A stretch of 64,000 bases of DNA, taken from the NCBI RefSeq assembly GCF_000283155.1, contig NW_004454182.1, positions 4,747,122 through 4,811,121 of the forward strand. The letters are read 5' to 3'. The DNA comes from Ceratotherium simum simum (lineage: Eukaryota; Chordata; Mammalia; Perissodactyla; Rhinocerotidae). Below the pieces are notes generated by a model. It was given only the letters and a program-made list of their open reading frames with translations, was not told the origin of the DNA and searched no databases. Below, piece after piece: positions 22,728 through 34,258 of the stretch (its first letter is position 1; each line of letters starts with the position of its first letter). A program made the translations under genes and the position numbers.

Positions 22728-22782
22728 GCAATAACTTCAAGCTCTTGTGGTGGATATAGATTTTTGCTGCAAGGAAGTAACA
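22728..22782 (+). other. Candidate 55-bp exon (splice-like boundaries)
   Basis: Preceded by a pyrimidine-rich tract and acceptor (gactttttaacag) and followed by a strong donor (gtaagt at 22783). One of three frames is open, reading 'AITSSSCGGYRFLLQGSN'. The length is not a multiple of three. I do not recognise the peptide. A segment this short is often open by chance, so the evidence is mainly the two splice sites. Confidence 0.2.
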
Positions 22783-24366
22783 GTAAGTGCTTATGCATAT
22801 GCAATAACTTTTTAAAAACTATAACATCTCAATTTTGGAATTCCATTATGCTTAAATGCATGAAAAAATGTTAATATGATTATTGAAATTTAGCCTACCA
22901 TTTTACAATTTTGATAACATTATATACTCTAATAATATTTCCCATAAAATTTCAATAGATTAATACCAGGTAATTTTAATAATGAAGAAAAATAGATCCA
23001 TAGCCATGTCTTTTCATTTTGCCAGTGTGTTTGTTGTCAGTCTTGCTATGTAAATTTCATTTATGCATATATGACATTGATTATCTCTCTGATTAGCTGA
23101 TTTATAAAGAGTCTGTTTTCTATGGGCAATTATTTGACAATTCGTTTTCAAATTTTGGATTGTGGGACATTTATTTTGCATTAATAACGTTTTTTGCAGC
23201 AACTCAAATTTGTCATGCATGAGTCACTAGTTCTTGTATTAATCTCACAAAAGAGAGGAGTATTTTTCTCCCAGTTGGAGTTAAATAGTAAAGTGGGACT
23301 GGACCAACCTTTCAGTTCTTCTGCAATGTGTTTTCATAATGGTTTAAATCTGTACTTTTATTTCAAATGTAAACATCAGTAACTTTCATTTTACCTGCCA
23401 TCCCTGGTTGTCTTGTGCCTTCCTTTACATTAATGTAATTACTTGAGAATTATCTCTATTCCAAATTGAATAGGGAAATATCAACATGCTGCAGGCTCTG
23501 TGCTCATCCAGGAATTAAAGTAATTTAAGATATGAGGTTTTAAATGGAAACTCTATTTGTAAGGAGAAGATATAATTCACTGCCAGAGGTATCTGTCTCA
23601 CTGAAACTTCTAGACGGGCAAAAATGCTCTCCAAATTCTGAATTCTTGATTTTCTAAACAGTTCAGATTGTGGTATCTTATTTACTCGGATAGATTTTTA
23701 GTGTGCTGTGCAAACCAGGCTGTGTCCTGGCCTCCGTTCCTTGCTGTTACCATTTTCTGGGTGTCGTCCTGACTTAAGAGTTGAGTTGAGTTGTTTGACA
23801 ATACTCCTGTCTAGTGATCTTCAATTTGACATAGGCTTCTTAGGCAATTGCAGCGTCTTTCTTGAGTAGAATAAATTAAATATTGTGATTTTATAGAATA
23901 GATAATGATTATACTTATAAAATGCCTGCAAGGCTCATTCAGAGATATGCTGTATTATAAAAGAAATTATTTTCTCTTTTGAGGATTCCAACTTCACTTG
24001 TTTATTAATGTGGTTGTAGATAAAGCCTTTGGTGAATAAACTATATTGATCTTTAGAAAGCGTTGACTGGTACTAGCTTTGTGATAGCCTAAAGCATGAT
24101 TTAAAATTACTGGTGAAATGACTCGCACTATTTCTCTGTCTCACTGAGGATAAGGGAGAGGAAAAAGGGAAAAAGAAAGTGCCCTCATAAATGAGAAGTG
24201 TGAGGATGTTCATTTCCTTACAAACAAGTGGAGGTCACCAGTAGTAGGACTGCATGTTTTGAAATAACGTTATAGCCCATTTAGTTCAAACTCTCTATTC
24301 CTTAGAATATGTTTCTAGTATGTTTCTTTTATCGTCAAATCATGTTTATGTACTTTCTAGGAACAA

Positions 24367-24445
24367 TCAAATATAAATATGTATATAAATAAATAGATGT
24401 ATTTATAGAAATGTGTATATATTTACATAAATATATATGTATGTG
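24367..24445. repeat. AT-rich low-complexity run
   Basis: Repeated 'ataaatatgtatataaataaat' type units ending in 'atatatatgtatgtgcacacat'. Confidence 0.7.
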
Positions 24446-24589
24446 CACACATAACAGCAGAATCGTATGCTCTTAAGGCCCCCAAATGGGAAGCTTTGAA
24501 TACACACACAGAATTTTACTTATCTTTGGATTATTCTAATTGTTATTTTGTCTCTATATCTTCAGTCCCAATCTGTTCTTATTTTGTCA

Positions 24590-25170
24590 TTTATTCACGT
24601 ATTTGACAACTCTTAGGTAGCTAGGTGCATGGTCTCAGACACTGGGAATATAGGGAGGAAAGATTAAGTTCCTGTCTTCTAGTTGCCCACAGGCTGCTGG
24701 GGAAAATATAAACATTTAACAACAATTTCATTGAAATGGCGGTGGTGGTGAGTGTGTATGTTCCAAAGTAGGGGCAGGGGGCAAGGGGCGAGGATCAGGA
24801 AGAAGAGACTGTAGGGAACATTCCAGGCTATATAGGAAGGAAAGGCTATCTATGCAGTATGTAGCAAGATCGAGGTGACAGGAGAACCTTACATGTTCAG
24901 GGAGCATAGAATAAAAGTTGCCAAGTAGCAGGAAATGAGAGAACTAGAGCATAAAATTATAGCTGTGACTGTACTAAGGACTTTGCATTTTATCTCATTT
25001 TTGCCCAGAACACAAAAAGGAGCCCTAGTAGATTTTACATCAGTAAGGAACATTGGAGTTCCATTTTGGAAATACCAATAAAGCAGCAATTTTTAAGGAT
25101 TAAGGGAGATGAAGAAGGAGTGGCAGAAATGAAGATAAGAAAACCAGTTAGGAAACTATATTCATAGTTC
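24590..25170 (-). mobile_element. L2 LINE 3' region, antisense
   Basis: 'gcatggtctcagacactggg', 'gggaacattccaggctat', 'gtactaaggactttgcattttatc' and 'accagttaggaaactat' follow the complement of the L2 3' region and ORF2 end. Degenerate. The 66-codon ORF 25089-24889 is not a gene. Confidence 0.55.
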
Positions 25171-25540
25171 CAAGATAAGTGACGACAAACTTATCAAAGG
25201 AAGTGGCTTTGCTGGTAGAGCAAAGAACTTGAAAAACTCTAACTCTGAACAATAGAGACCGGGTTATTTAGTTGAAGTTATCTGTCCTGTTTGAAGAAGG
25301 GAACCTACAGGACGATTATTGATTGGAAGGCTTATAACAATGGGAGTGGGTTGAGGGAGGAGAGGCTAATTTTAAAACAAATAGTTTTAAGAGCAGAAAG
25401 ATTTAGTTCAATCTAATGTACTGGACTGTTCCTCTTATTCTGTAGGCTGTACTGGGAGTGAATACGGAGCCCAGGTCAGAACCCAGACAGAACCAGTTGA
25501 CTATAATGACTATGATTATTTGTTCTGTCTTCCATATACT

Positions 25541-25736
25541 GTCCAGTACGGTAGACACTAGCCTCATGTGACTATTAAATGTAAAATTAATTAAAATTAA
25601 ACAAAATTACAAATCTAGTTCCTCACTTGCAGTGACTACATTTCAAGTGCTCAATAGCCAAATGTGGTGAGTGGCTACCCTACTGCACAGCGTGTGTATT
25701 GCCAAAAGTCATATTGGACAACTCAGTTCTAGATTT
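25541..25736. mobile_element. hAT-Charlie-type non-autonomous DNA transposon
   Basis: Ends 'tactgtccagtacgg' and 'atattggacaactcag' are inverted relatives of the 'CTGTCCAATA' termini of a Charlie-family MITE. The interior 'acatttcaagtgctcaatagcc' is the signature of that group. The exact subfamily (one of several MER elements) is not claimed. Confidence 0.7.
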
Positions 25737-26644
25737 TCAGAGCACTCATAAAAGAATGCAATTTTGCATCACAAAAGTAAATACATAACTAAGTGTATTT
25801 TAACATTTATAGCTTTCTAAAGTTTTAGAAGTAGAAAGACTTAATTAAGTTCTTGTTCCATAATCAGTTAGGCTGGTGAATAACATTTGAATTTTAATAG
25901 AAAGAGAAAATTTTAAATCCTCAAGTTTATAATTCAAGCATTTTTCTTTTCCATCAGTGAGGGGCATACCTAAAAGCTACCCTGGCTCTTATAGAACTGA
26001 CAAAAACTCACAGTAACAAATCAAAGAACAAGACAATTTTCTCAAAATATCTTATTTTCTTAATGCTTTTTCAGCATCTCAATTTCCATCTTTAAATTCG
26101 TTAATAGAACTCATTAATGTCAGTCCTCACTAAAAGATGATAACATTTGGAATAACAGAATCTTATTAAAGTGCAATTTCCAGTGCTCAATATGTAAAAT
26201 ATAGTTCACTACCCCTGACCCCTGATAATGTATGAGATAGAAAAATCTAAAATATCAGCTTTTAATAATAGTGTTGCCAAACGATGGAATATCTTATTTC
26301 TGAAGGACCTATGCTTTGATCTTACAGGGAAAAGTAATGTTGCTCTCTATTCTAATTGCACACAATCTGAGTTCATTACCTGTGGTCTGTAGGTTAAAGA
26401 ATGTTTTGTACCTGGTGGCGTGTTCATTATAACCAAATTATTTGATCTTCCTTTAACATGATTTGCAGATGAGATATTCAGGGAGAAAAGTCAGTTGGAA
26501 ACAATGTACAAAAGAAAACAGTGAATAGCTGAGTTAATTTATAACTTCAGCCCTGACCTATTTTTCATAGAACGTTCTCCATGATATTATTTACTGGATA
26601 TAAGCTATTTGCATTTGGTAATTTGTCTAACACTATAAACTAAC

Positions 26645-26722
26645 ATATATATACATTAGTTTATTGTATATATGTATAATATATATAGTATGTATATATA
26701 ATAAATATATATATATAAAATC
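26645..26722. repeat. (TA)n-rich microsatellite
   Basis: Three blocks of alternating ta/at (tatatata) separated by short interruptions. It is self-complementary and cruciform-prone. Confidence 0.85.
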
Positions 26723-27045
26723 ATATCAACCTTTAGAACAAACAAGTCCATACTTCACTCTCTTTCCTAGCTGAAGAAAAGTTTATCAATGTTTTTGTCT
26801 AATTCAACTTTGACGTTTTAGAATGAATTTCAATTCCCCTCTCTCAAAAATAGCTTCGTGGTTGGTCTCCTTGACACCACATACTTTTCTTCTTCCTATG
26901 CAAATTAATATAAGGTGTTGTTTTTATCATATCACTTATTTTGCTCATAATCCTTTAGGGAATATATTGAACCTGCAGAATAGTTTTGTCTTTAGCTTGG
27001 CATTCACAGCCCTTCCAATCTGTCCCAGTCTACAACAGTTTACAC

Positions 27046-27070
27046 CCAGTCACTTAAATTAAGTGACTGG
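27046..27070. repeat. 25-bp near-perfect palindrome
   Basis: Arms ccagtcacttaa and ttaagtgactgg around a single central A, within the L2 fragment. Confidence 0.85.
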
Positions 27071-27281
27071 ATATAAGCTATTTTGCTGCTGTTTGAGTTC
27101 TCCTCTACTTAGTAAGGGCAGTTGTCCCCTTAGCCTTCTCCTTTTTCTCTATCCCATCAGCCTTCATGGCACCTTTTCCAGATAGCCTTGGTCTCTAGTG
27201 ATCTAACTTCCATCCAATATTCCCCACTTTTCATGGCATTTATTAATTTGATACATCTATATGCTCCCTTATGACCACTCC

Positions 27282-27300
27282 TGAAATGAAATGAAATGAA
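27282..27300. repeat. Short (GAAAT)n/(TGAAA)n run at the L2 3' end
   Basis: 'gaaatgaaatgaaatgaat' is a short tandem run of the kind found at LINE2 tails. Confidence 0.6.
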
Positions 27301-27310
27301 TAATAAAGAC

Positions 27311-29414
27311 TTGTTTAAGTCTATTAGTCAGTCCTCTTAGCTTGTTTGAGGGCAATTGTCATGTAATAAACTTATGAGATTATATTGGCAAGGATGCACT
27401 TCAAGGTATTTGTTGTTTGAGAATTCAAAGAACAGGTACCTTACACTGCATGCCTTGATCAGCTCACTTGCTCACACCAAACTGAGATGCGATATGGATA
27501 GAATTAGCAAAATCTTATTGTCCTTTTTATTGCGCTCAAGAATGCTGGGATGATGGATTTTCTTCTTTGAATTTCTAAAAGTCTCTAAGATCCATAAATA
27601 TTGATACTTTATATGTTTAAAGATCAGTCAATTTCTAAAGTAACATTAATGTGTTCATGCAGTTACCTTTTAAGAAAATATGGATTTTGATTTACTTGCC
27701 TATACGTATTGAATTATCTGAAGTAAATAATATGGTTATTTCTATGTTACTTTATAATAAACATTTCATTGAATAAAAATGAAAGACAACACATTTTGTT
27801 AATAATTATTTTTAAATTGGTTTTCCAATGAAGGATGACTGGAGAGACTTCACAGCTAATGGAGCTGTCTTGAGGAGATCATCTTTTTTGTTTAAAAAGA
27901 ACTTAAGTAACGTGAGAGTTACTTAGAGGCCTTTCTAACCCCAAAATATCTCCTTTAGCTACATCTTCTTTAGAAGAAATACAGATGTTTCAAATTCCTA
28001 ATGACTACTTGAGAGTCTTCTGAATAAATTATCCAGCTATCTCATGCAAATATCTTATATGATTTTATCTTCCATTGTCACTTCATGTATCAAATGGTCT
28101 TCATGGAATGGAACCATGGACAGCCCAGTTGTGATGGAAGAATGACAAAAAAAGTTTGGAGCAATAAGAAACTTTAGCATCTAGGGAACAAAACAAGAGT
28201 GAGAAGTACCTACTATTAGCTAGTGAAAGGCTGAGGGATTTCTAAAATATGAAGAGAAGATTGGCAAAGATAGATTTTGATTAGATGCAGTTGTCTGAAA
28301 TTTAACCCAGAATGTGAATTTAGAAAAATAAATGACTGTAATATATATATGCAAAATTTTGTTGCCTGTATTTGTCAATCCTATTTATAGTGTATTAATC
28401 AGTTGTGTTCGTTCCTCAAAATAACAACTTTAGGTGTGGAAATTAACTTGATTTGGTGGGAGAATTGTACAGATTCAATTTTATACTGATAATTCAAAGT
28501 ATAGCTTTAAAATGAAACCAAGTTTTCTCCCCCTGAATGTACTGGCTCTGTTTAAATGGCTCATTTGAAACATTATTAGGTTTTTTTTTTTTTTTTTTTG
28601 TAGAGGAACATACCATAAGTGCTTCAGCTCTTTGAACTGCAGAATTTTCTACTATTAGTCACTTAATGGATTGCACCCGTATAGATCGTGGAAGCAGACA
28701 GAATTATTGGCTAGGATAAGGCAGAGCCTGTCTCTCCTTCGGGCTAGACTAGAAAAGTATCTTCTAAGAAAGTGATAAAGTGAGAAATCAGGAATAAAGC
28801 TAGCCTGGAACTTGGTCATTGACTTAAAACAGGAAATTCTAAAGGAGGAAAGGACTCTGCTGATAGAATGGAATGGAAACCAAAGTGGGTGAGGCAACTA
28901 CACTGGGACTGTGGGGAGGAGGCTGCCTTCTGGGCACTTCATGGGCATCCTGCCTTGAGAAAAGTTGGCCTTGGCTTCAGACTGTGACCTTGATGGTTTT
29001 CTCAGTTTTCATGAGCGGTGTCAGCTAACTCTCCAGGCCTATGGCTCTGATTTTAACTGGCAGCATAAATCAGCCTTCTGGCATATACTTGTTAGGAAAT
29101 TTTACCTCTTAATCAGTACCACAAGTTTGAAGAGGAAAAAAAAAAAAAAACACCACCACAAAACAAAAAAACTACATTTATAGGGATACGTTCCTTTAGG
29201 TTAAAAAAAAGCAAAACAAAACAAAAGCTCAATAGATTATTTTAGACAATCAGAAAGCTGGATCTCATTCTTTTGTCTCCTCTCCCGCTCTCTGCTCTCT
29301 CAACACACTTTGTGAATTATGTTTTGGTGTGAAATGATTATTCCATATATATTTATAAGAAATAATTCAATAAGATTGAATTCATTATTTGTTATATAGA
29401 TACTGGTTAAGAAC
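27311..29414. other. Non-coding stretch, no gene recognised
   Basis: Includes a T18 run at about 28581-28600 and an A/CA-rich run at 29134-29230. 28655-28960 is somewhat more GC-rich, with an 80-codon minus-strand ORF (28897-28655). That ORF is Ser/Phe/Arg-rich and shows no family signature. Confidence 0.35.
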
Positions 29415-29417
29415 AGA

Positions 29418-29600
29418 GGATAGGAGTTTTTAAATCTTGTCTCTGCTAATTTCTAAAATTATGCAATCTTGGTAAAGTGATATGAGTTTGAACCTCATAT
29501 CACTTTCTTATTAATAATAATTACTTATCTTATAAGTGGTTATAAGGATTAAAATAAGGTTGTGTGTATAAGGTACTTAGAAACAGTCAGTATACAGCAC
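29418..29600 (+). mobile_element. MIR SINE, sense, containing a hairpin
   Basis: 'aatcttgtctctgctaatttc', 'gcaatcttggtaaagtg', a T-rich centre, and 'ggttataaggattaaaataagg' then 'ggtacttagaaacagtc' follow MIR order. The segment corresponding to the MIR core has been altered into a perfect inverted repeat (29474-29506). Confidence 0.55.
29474..29506. repeat. Perfect 13-bp inverted repeat within MIR
   Basis: Arms aaagtgatatgag (29474-29486) and ctcatatcacttt (29494-29506) with the 7-nt loop tttgaac. Confidence 0.9.
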
Positions 29601-31448
29601 GTCATCGACAAAACGTAGACGCAGGTATTGCAGCAGTTGCCAGGACATTGTCTGTCTGAGAAAAACTAGCTAGGAAAGGAACTAGCCCTGGGTCTCATTC
29701 CCAGGACTGGGGTTCTACTCCTGGCCAGTCAGTCTGCTTTATTAGTCAACAATAGAGTCAAGCTCTATTATGCTAGGATGGTGAAATTTAAACCTTATTA
29801 GTTTCCCTTGGCTAGGCAAAATATATTTATGCTTTAATATTTTTACTATGATGTTACATATTTTTTAAAGACAATAGGAGCTCTCTTCAAAGATGTATAT
29901 TTCTGAAAGGCATTGGAAAACTTGGTATATAATTAATTTATACTTAACTACCTTCCCACGAACAAAGGTGCCAGACATACTGAATCAAGGTGTAGAAGAC
30001 ATCTTAAAGAATCTTTACTGTTCGCTTATTGGTTTGTGTAATGCCAACCTTTAAAATTGCATTTGAAGCACCATTTAATACACAAATTTGTTGGATATAA
30101 GATCCTTCTATTTGTTGAAATATACATGTAAGACGATAACTATAGTTGCTGTATTTCAAAATCTGGGGGAAATTTAGATTTATTTTTAAATTAAACATTT
30201 CATTAGTGTCCAATTACCAAAAGATAGTTTATTCTAAACTTGTGTGGTAATTTTTGGCACTCTTGTTCTCATTATAAATGTACTAAGAAGACTAATGTAA
30301 CAAAAAGTCACAGATCTGGATTACTCTAGATAGATACCTGCTTACAAGTGAAAGACTGAGTTCCAAAGAAAGTGTGAAAAAGTTTGGTGATCTAGGTATT
30401 TGGAGGGAAGTTGTTAAGTCTTTACTAATCATGAACTGTAGTTTTGCCAAAAGCCCATCAGCACATGCTCTGTCAGAAAAGAGCTGGAAAAGTCATAATC
30501 AATCTGTGATTTTGTATCAACCAAGAAAGATGACGGATCTGAAATAGCTTTCCTTTTACAAGGCTTAAGATACAAATATTTGTATGCATCACTTTAGTGA
30601 TAATGGAATCTGACTTTGTGACCTCAAGTAATCTTTCAATGATATTTCCATGGAAGGCTAGGAAATTGCAAGATTATGTAGAATGAGTTAAATTTGCCAC
30701 ATTTCCTTTACTCGTTTTTAGAGAATGAATTTCATTATGCTATTTTACATTCTTATTTAAATTTTTACATAAGAATGAGGTCCTGGCATCAGAAGGTTAC
30801 ACCTCCTATGTGAAATTTAGCTGTCTCTTCTATCAACTTGACCTTCTACTATTCTGTGTATTGACTGGCTGCACATTTAACCTGTTCTTCATTTAGTGAA
30901 GCTATAAATAGGAAGAAGAAATAGAAAGGTTAGCGAATCAAAATGCAGAATATGGATAAAGGTCATGGTGATAGGGCATGCAATTCTAATTCCTGACATA
31001 CACCAGACAATAAAAATCTGGCACATCATTCTTGTGGCAAAAATTGTAATAACGGAATTGAAAATACTGTGCAAATTATTTTCCATAGAGGACTTGGAGT
31101 TGAAATGGAGTAATAGTATTTGTCCATTTTCATTAAACTTTTTGAATTATACTCTGATGCTTGTGAAAAAGAAGCCATACACACAAAATAGAAAAACAAT
31201 AACTGTATATTTGAAAGTTCCATATTTTTACACATTTTCTCTTTATTCGTTAATAAATTATAGTCTGAATTATATGTAGGCAAAATAAAGCATAGGGGAG
31301 ATGAATCTGAGAGGGTTAGAAATCCAAAATGTAAAATGAGTTGAACCATGACAAAAATTGCTGATGATGTAATAAAGTTAATTTTTCTTTTCACTTAAAT
31401 TATAGCATTTACAGATAGTTCTTGGCACTTGTGTAAAAGTTTGAGGGG
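29601..31448. other. Non-coding stretch, no gene recognised
   Basis: Overlapping ORFs on both strands at 30889-31394 (up to 122 codons on the minus strand) share the same bases and have no domain. No repeat could be named. Confidence 0.35.
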
Positions 31449-31934
31449 TATGGGAGGCTCAATAATGGCTCCCCAAAAGATATCCACGTCCTAATAATCT
31501 GTGATTGTTTCCTTAAATGGCAAAAAAAGACTTTGTGGATACGATTAAGTTAAGGATATTGAGATGGGGAGATTATTCTTGATTATCCAGGTGGGACCCT
31601 AAATGCAATAACATGTGTCTTTGTAAGAGAGACGCAGAGTGAGATTTTTACAAACACACACACAGAGGAAAAGGCAATGTGACTATGGAAGCAGAGAACA
31701 GAGTGATGTGGCCACAAGCTAAGGAATGCCAGGAGCCACCAGAAGCTGGATTAGGCAAGAAACAGTTTCCCTTTTAACCTCTGGAGGGAGCATAGCCCTG
31801 CCAACACCTTAATCTCAGCCCAGTGAAACTAATTTCAGATTTCTGGCCTCCAAAATGAAAAGAAAATAAATATATGTTATTTTAAGCAACTAAGTTTGTG
31901 GTAATTTATTACAGCAACCAAAGAAATGAATACA
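31449..31934 (+). mobile_element. Solo LTR, MLT1 type (ERVL-MaLR)
   Basis: Starts 'tatgggaggctcaataatgg', then 'aagatatccacgtcctaata', 'gacttgtggatacgattaag'-like sequence, 'gagatggggagattattc', 'caggtgggaccctaaatgc', 'gtgatgtggccacaagc' and 'ccaccagaagctgg'. It ends with 'aaaataaat' (polyadenylation-type signal near 31863) and 'gtaatttattacagcaacc'. This is the complete order of an MLT1 LTR. No internal region is attached. Confidence 0.88.
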
Positions 31935-32300
31935 TGAGTCGTTTTTGGGTGAAGGAGCAGAGTTCTTAGAATATTTTTGCTGAAAGCAATATCCCTTTCA
32001 ATTATATAAAGGGAGGGTTTTATAGATATAATCACAACTAATCTAATCATCAATTCAAACTCAAACGTTTCAGCTTATTTTAATGTGTATTAATCTATTA
32101 GCTAAGTCATCAGTTATCTAAGAGTACAGTGGTTTGAGGCTCACTGATCATAGTGCAAAGGAATAAGATCTGGATGAGGAATGAGGAGACTTGGAAATGC
32201 ATCCTGGCTGGCTGACAGATTCAACCTCCTTGCTCCTTAATTTTCCCAAGTGTTTAAAGGACAGCAGAGGTGCTATATCAAAATCTCTTCCAGTAATTTA
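31935..32300. other. Short non-coding gap between LTR and L2
   Basis: No gene or named repeat. Confidence 0.4.
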
Positions 32301-33720
32301 GGATATTTATTCTGAAGGAAAGGGGGAATTGAAAAATATCAAAATCTGGTTATGGTTAAGGAGATAAGCCTGGTGGGGTACCGTGGTGTGGATAATGAAG
32401 AATACGAAACTCTGGGCATCTGGAACATGAAAGTTTAGAACAGTAATTATGGAAGATAAGGACAAGGTGGAGTCGAAAGGTGTCCAAAATATGATTTTAC
32501 AATATTTTAAAGAACATGTCCTGTCATTCTCCCTGCCCACATGTCCTAGATATTATTTAAAGCCTGAAAAGGAATGAAATACTTGCGTATAGTTAGAAAA
32601 GGGAAGGGATCCACAGAGTGAGCCTGGGGGAATTCCAACCTTTGAGAATGGAGAGATAAGGAAAAACAGCAAAGGATAACAAGAAAAAGAGACCTGAGAA
32701 ATGGGACAAAAGCCATGAAAATATGGTGTCCTGGAAATCCAATCAAGAAAATGTTTCAAGGAGGAGGGAGAGATCAACTGTCAAAAGCTGAGAGGTCAAA
32801 TAAAATAAGGATTGAAAATTCACCATTGATTTTAGTAAGGTGGGAGGTCACTGGTGACCCTCACAAAAAGCAGTTTCTGGAGAGTTGTCTGATTGGTGAG
32901 TTACTTTATCATGAAATAAACCTTTTCTGAAGTATTTGTACAAACTCGTTCTATGAAATTGATAAATACTCTATGAAGTTAGATGGAATTTCACTGATTG
33001 CCTTAAGGTATATCTTTTTCCCAAAGAGCTTTATTCCTAATATCAACGCCTAGAGGGAGAATAAGAAGAGAAAAATCATAAGCAATTAAGCTAGACAACT
33101 TTTCTAAGGAGTTTTGCAATAAAGGGAAGGAGAAAAATGGGACAATGTCTGGAGGGAAAGGTCAAGATATTTATATGGTAATGAGAATGGTCTTATAAAA
33201 AGGAAGGAATAAAGGAACTATTGATGCTGAAGAGGTGATGGGAGAGAAATGCTGGAGCAAGTCTTTGAGAAAGAGATCGGGGATAGAATCAAGGGCACAG
33301 GTGTGAGAAGCTGACTAGAGATGAGGGAGCACATCAGCTCTTTAGATGTAACAATCACCAAGAGATTTGGAAAGAGTGGTGTTGGAGGGATTACAGTAAC
33401 ACTGGAAGCTAAAACATTCAAGGAATGACAGAGAGTGACCAAATGCTGATGGATGATCCCAAGCAAGAGGGTAGAGGAGGAGTTGTTTGGTGACGTAAGA
33501 TTCAAAGCTGACATTTTTCAAGAAGAAAGGAGGAGAATGATTTGGAAGTGCCACATGAGCAAAAAAGATACTCAAGCTCACTTAGAAACCAAGTGATACA
33601 AAGTATGTGGGGGCCAGGGGGAACTCACACGAAAACTTAAGAGGCCTGCAGGGAAACCGTGTCTACATCGAAGAGCAAGAGAAAAGAAAATGATCAGAGG
33701 CAAGGATGAGGGTACAGGGT
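32300..33720 (-). mobile_element. L2 LINE ORF2 region, antisense, about 1.4 kb
   Basis: In minus-strand reading this covers much of the L2/CR1-clade reverse transcriptase. The complement of 32550-32840 contains the stretch that in intact L2 reads LSAAFDTVDHSLLL. Further on, plus-strand 'gagagatcaactgtcaaaagctgagaggtcaaat' is the decayed form of that box. The part at 33218-33514 corresponds to the segment before the RT core ('ELMCSLISSQLLTPVPLILSP' resembles the usual ELTPVPLDPIPS). It is the longest L2 copy here and is broken by frameshifts. Confidence 0.8.
32553..32777 (-). pseudogene. L2 reverse-transcriptase fragment (broken)
   Basis: A 74-codon open segment that tracks L2 RT. 'ISPSSLKHFLDWISRTPYF' corresponds to the HSLLLETLSSLGFQDT region. 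'VSFSCYPLLFFLISPFSK' follows. 'VGIPPGSLCGSLPFSNY' corresponds to the VGVPQGSVLGPLLFxIY motif, with Q lost and frame kept. The catalytic YADD box lies beyond the stop and is not in this frame. A parallel frame at 32746-32546 is the same region shifted. It is a dead copy of a mobile-element enzyme. Confidence 0.75.
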
Positions 33721-34020
33721 ATTTTCTGATAATTGACCATGAGTTCCAGAGGGCTCACTGGAAGAATTTCTAGAGTTGGAAAGTAGTGGGAGATGAGGTT
33801 CACTAACGGGAATTAAAGTAAACCAGATGACCAGGGCTTTGTTTGGTAACAGACCTAATGAGTAGCAGAGGGCAGGGCGAGGAGATTAAGTCTCTTGTGC
33901 TAAGGCTGTTTGTGGTGACAGGGCTGTGAGTGATGTGGAGGGAAGGAGAGTTAGGGGCCTCACAAAGAGGAGACACAGTCCTGGGGCTCCTACCTGATTG
34001 TTGCTGGGGAGGAAGAAGCC
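33721..34020. other. Possible upstream continuation of the L2 copy
   Basis: Purine-rich sequence continuing the style of the L2 complement (gagttggaaagtagtgggagatgagg) but too diverged to assign. Confidence 0.3.
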
Positions 34021-34068
34021 TCTGAAGAGGCCATCTTACTGTAAGCTCATAGGACTTCTAAGATCTGT

Positions 34069-34087
34069 CTTATCTGCAGCTGATAAG
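34069..34087. promoter_or_regulatory. Palindromic GATA / E-box cluster
   Basis: cttatc-tgcagct-gataag: two inverted GATA sites flank CAGCTG. It is 62 bp upstream of a canonical TATA sequence. Function is not shown by sequence alone. Confidence 0.3.
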
Positions 34088-34149
34088 GGAGTGGAGGTCA
34101 GAAAAGATTCATGTGCCTCAAATCTCAATGGTCCTGCTGGGTCCCTACT

Positions 34150-34158
34150 TATAAAAGG
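34150..34158 (+). promoter_or_regulatory. TATA-box-like sequence TATAAAAGG
   Basis: An exact TATAAAAGG followed by a G-rich stretch (agagggggtgctggg). A donor-like AAAG|gtaggt lies at 34242-34251. No initiator or ORF supports it further. The 81-codon ORF 33998-34243 starts upstream of the TATA and has no domain. Confidence 0.25.
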
Positions 34159-34258
34159 AGAGGGGGTGCTGGGAGGGCATTTAAATACAAGGTCATTGAA
34201 ATGCATACTTATCAATCCTGTATCAGGGCTGTGGAACTACTAAAGGTAGGTGGGACAA

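Larger units (their letters stand above)
19710..24589. other. Repeat-poor non-coding stretch, about 4.9 kb
   Basis: The longest stretch in which I recognise no interspersed repeat. It contains a splice-site-flanked 55-bp open segment at 22728-22782 and a perfect 10-bp hairpin at 22497-22523. The ORFs here (20088-20490, 21645-21361, 23194-23382) have no domain. Confidence 0.4.
26848..27310 (+). mobile_element. L2 LINE ORF2 end and 3' UTR, sense
   Basis: 'aatagcttcgtggttggtctcc', 'tttagcttggcattcacagcccttccaatctg' and 'cccagtctac' follow the L2 order (aatagcctcctaactggtctcc … ggcctacaaggccctacatgatctggccccagcctac). It is followed by L2-like 3' UTR. It carries a near-perfect palindrome at 27046-27070. 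Confidence 0.55.

Noticed and set aside
26645..26722. Replication origin or matrix-attachment site
   Set aside because: The TA-rich run is a plain microsatellite. Nothing else supports an origin.
30889..31394. 104- to 122-codon ORFs on both strands
   Set aside because: They share the same bases in mirror frames, with no domain and no repeat-derived coding signal.
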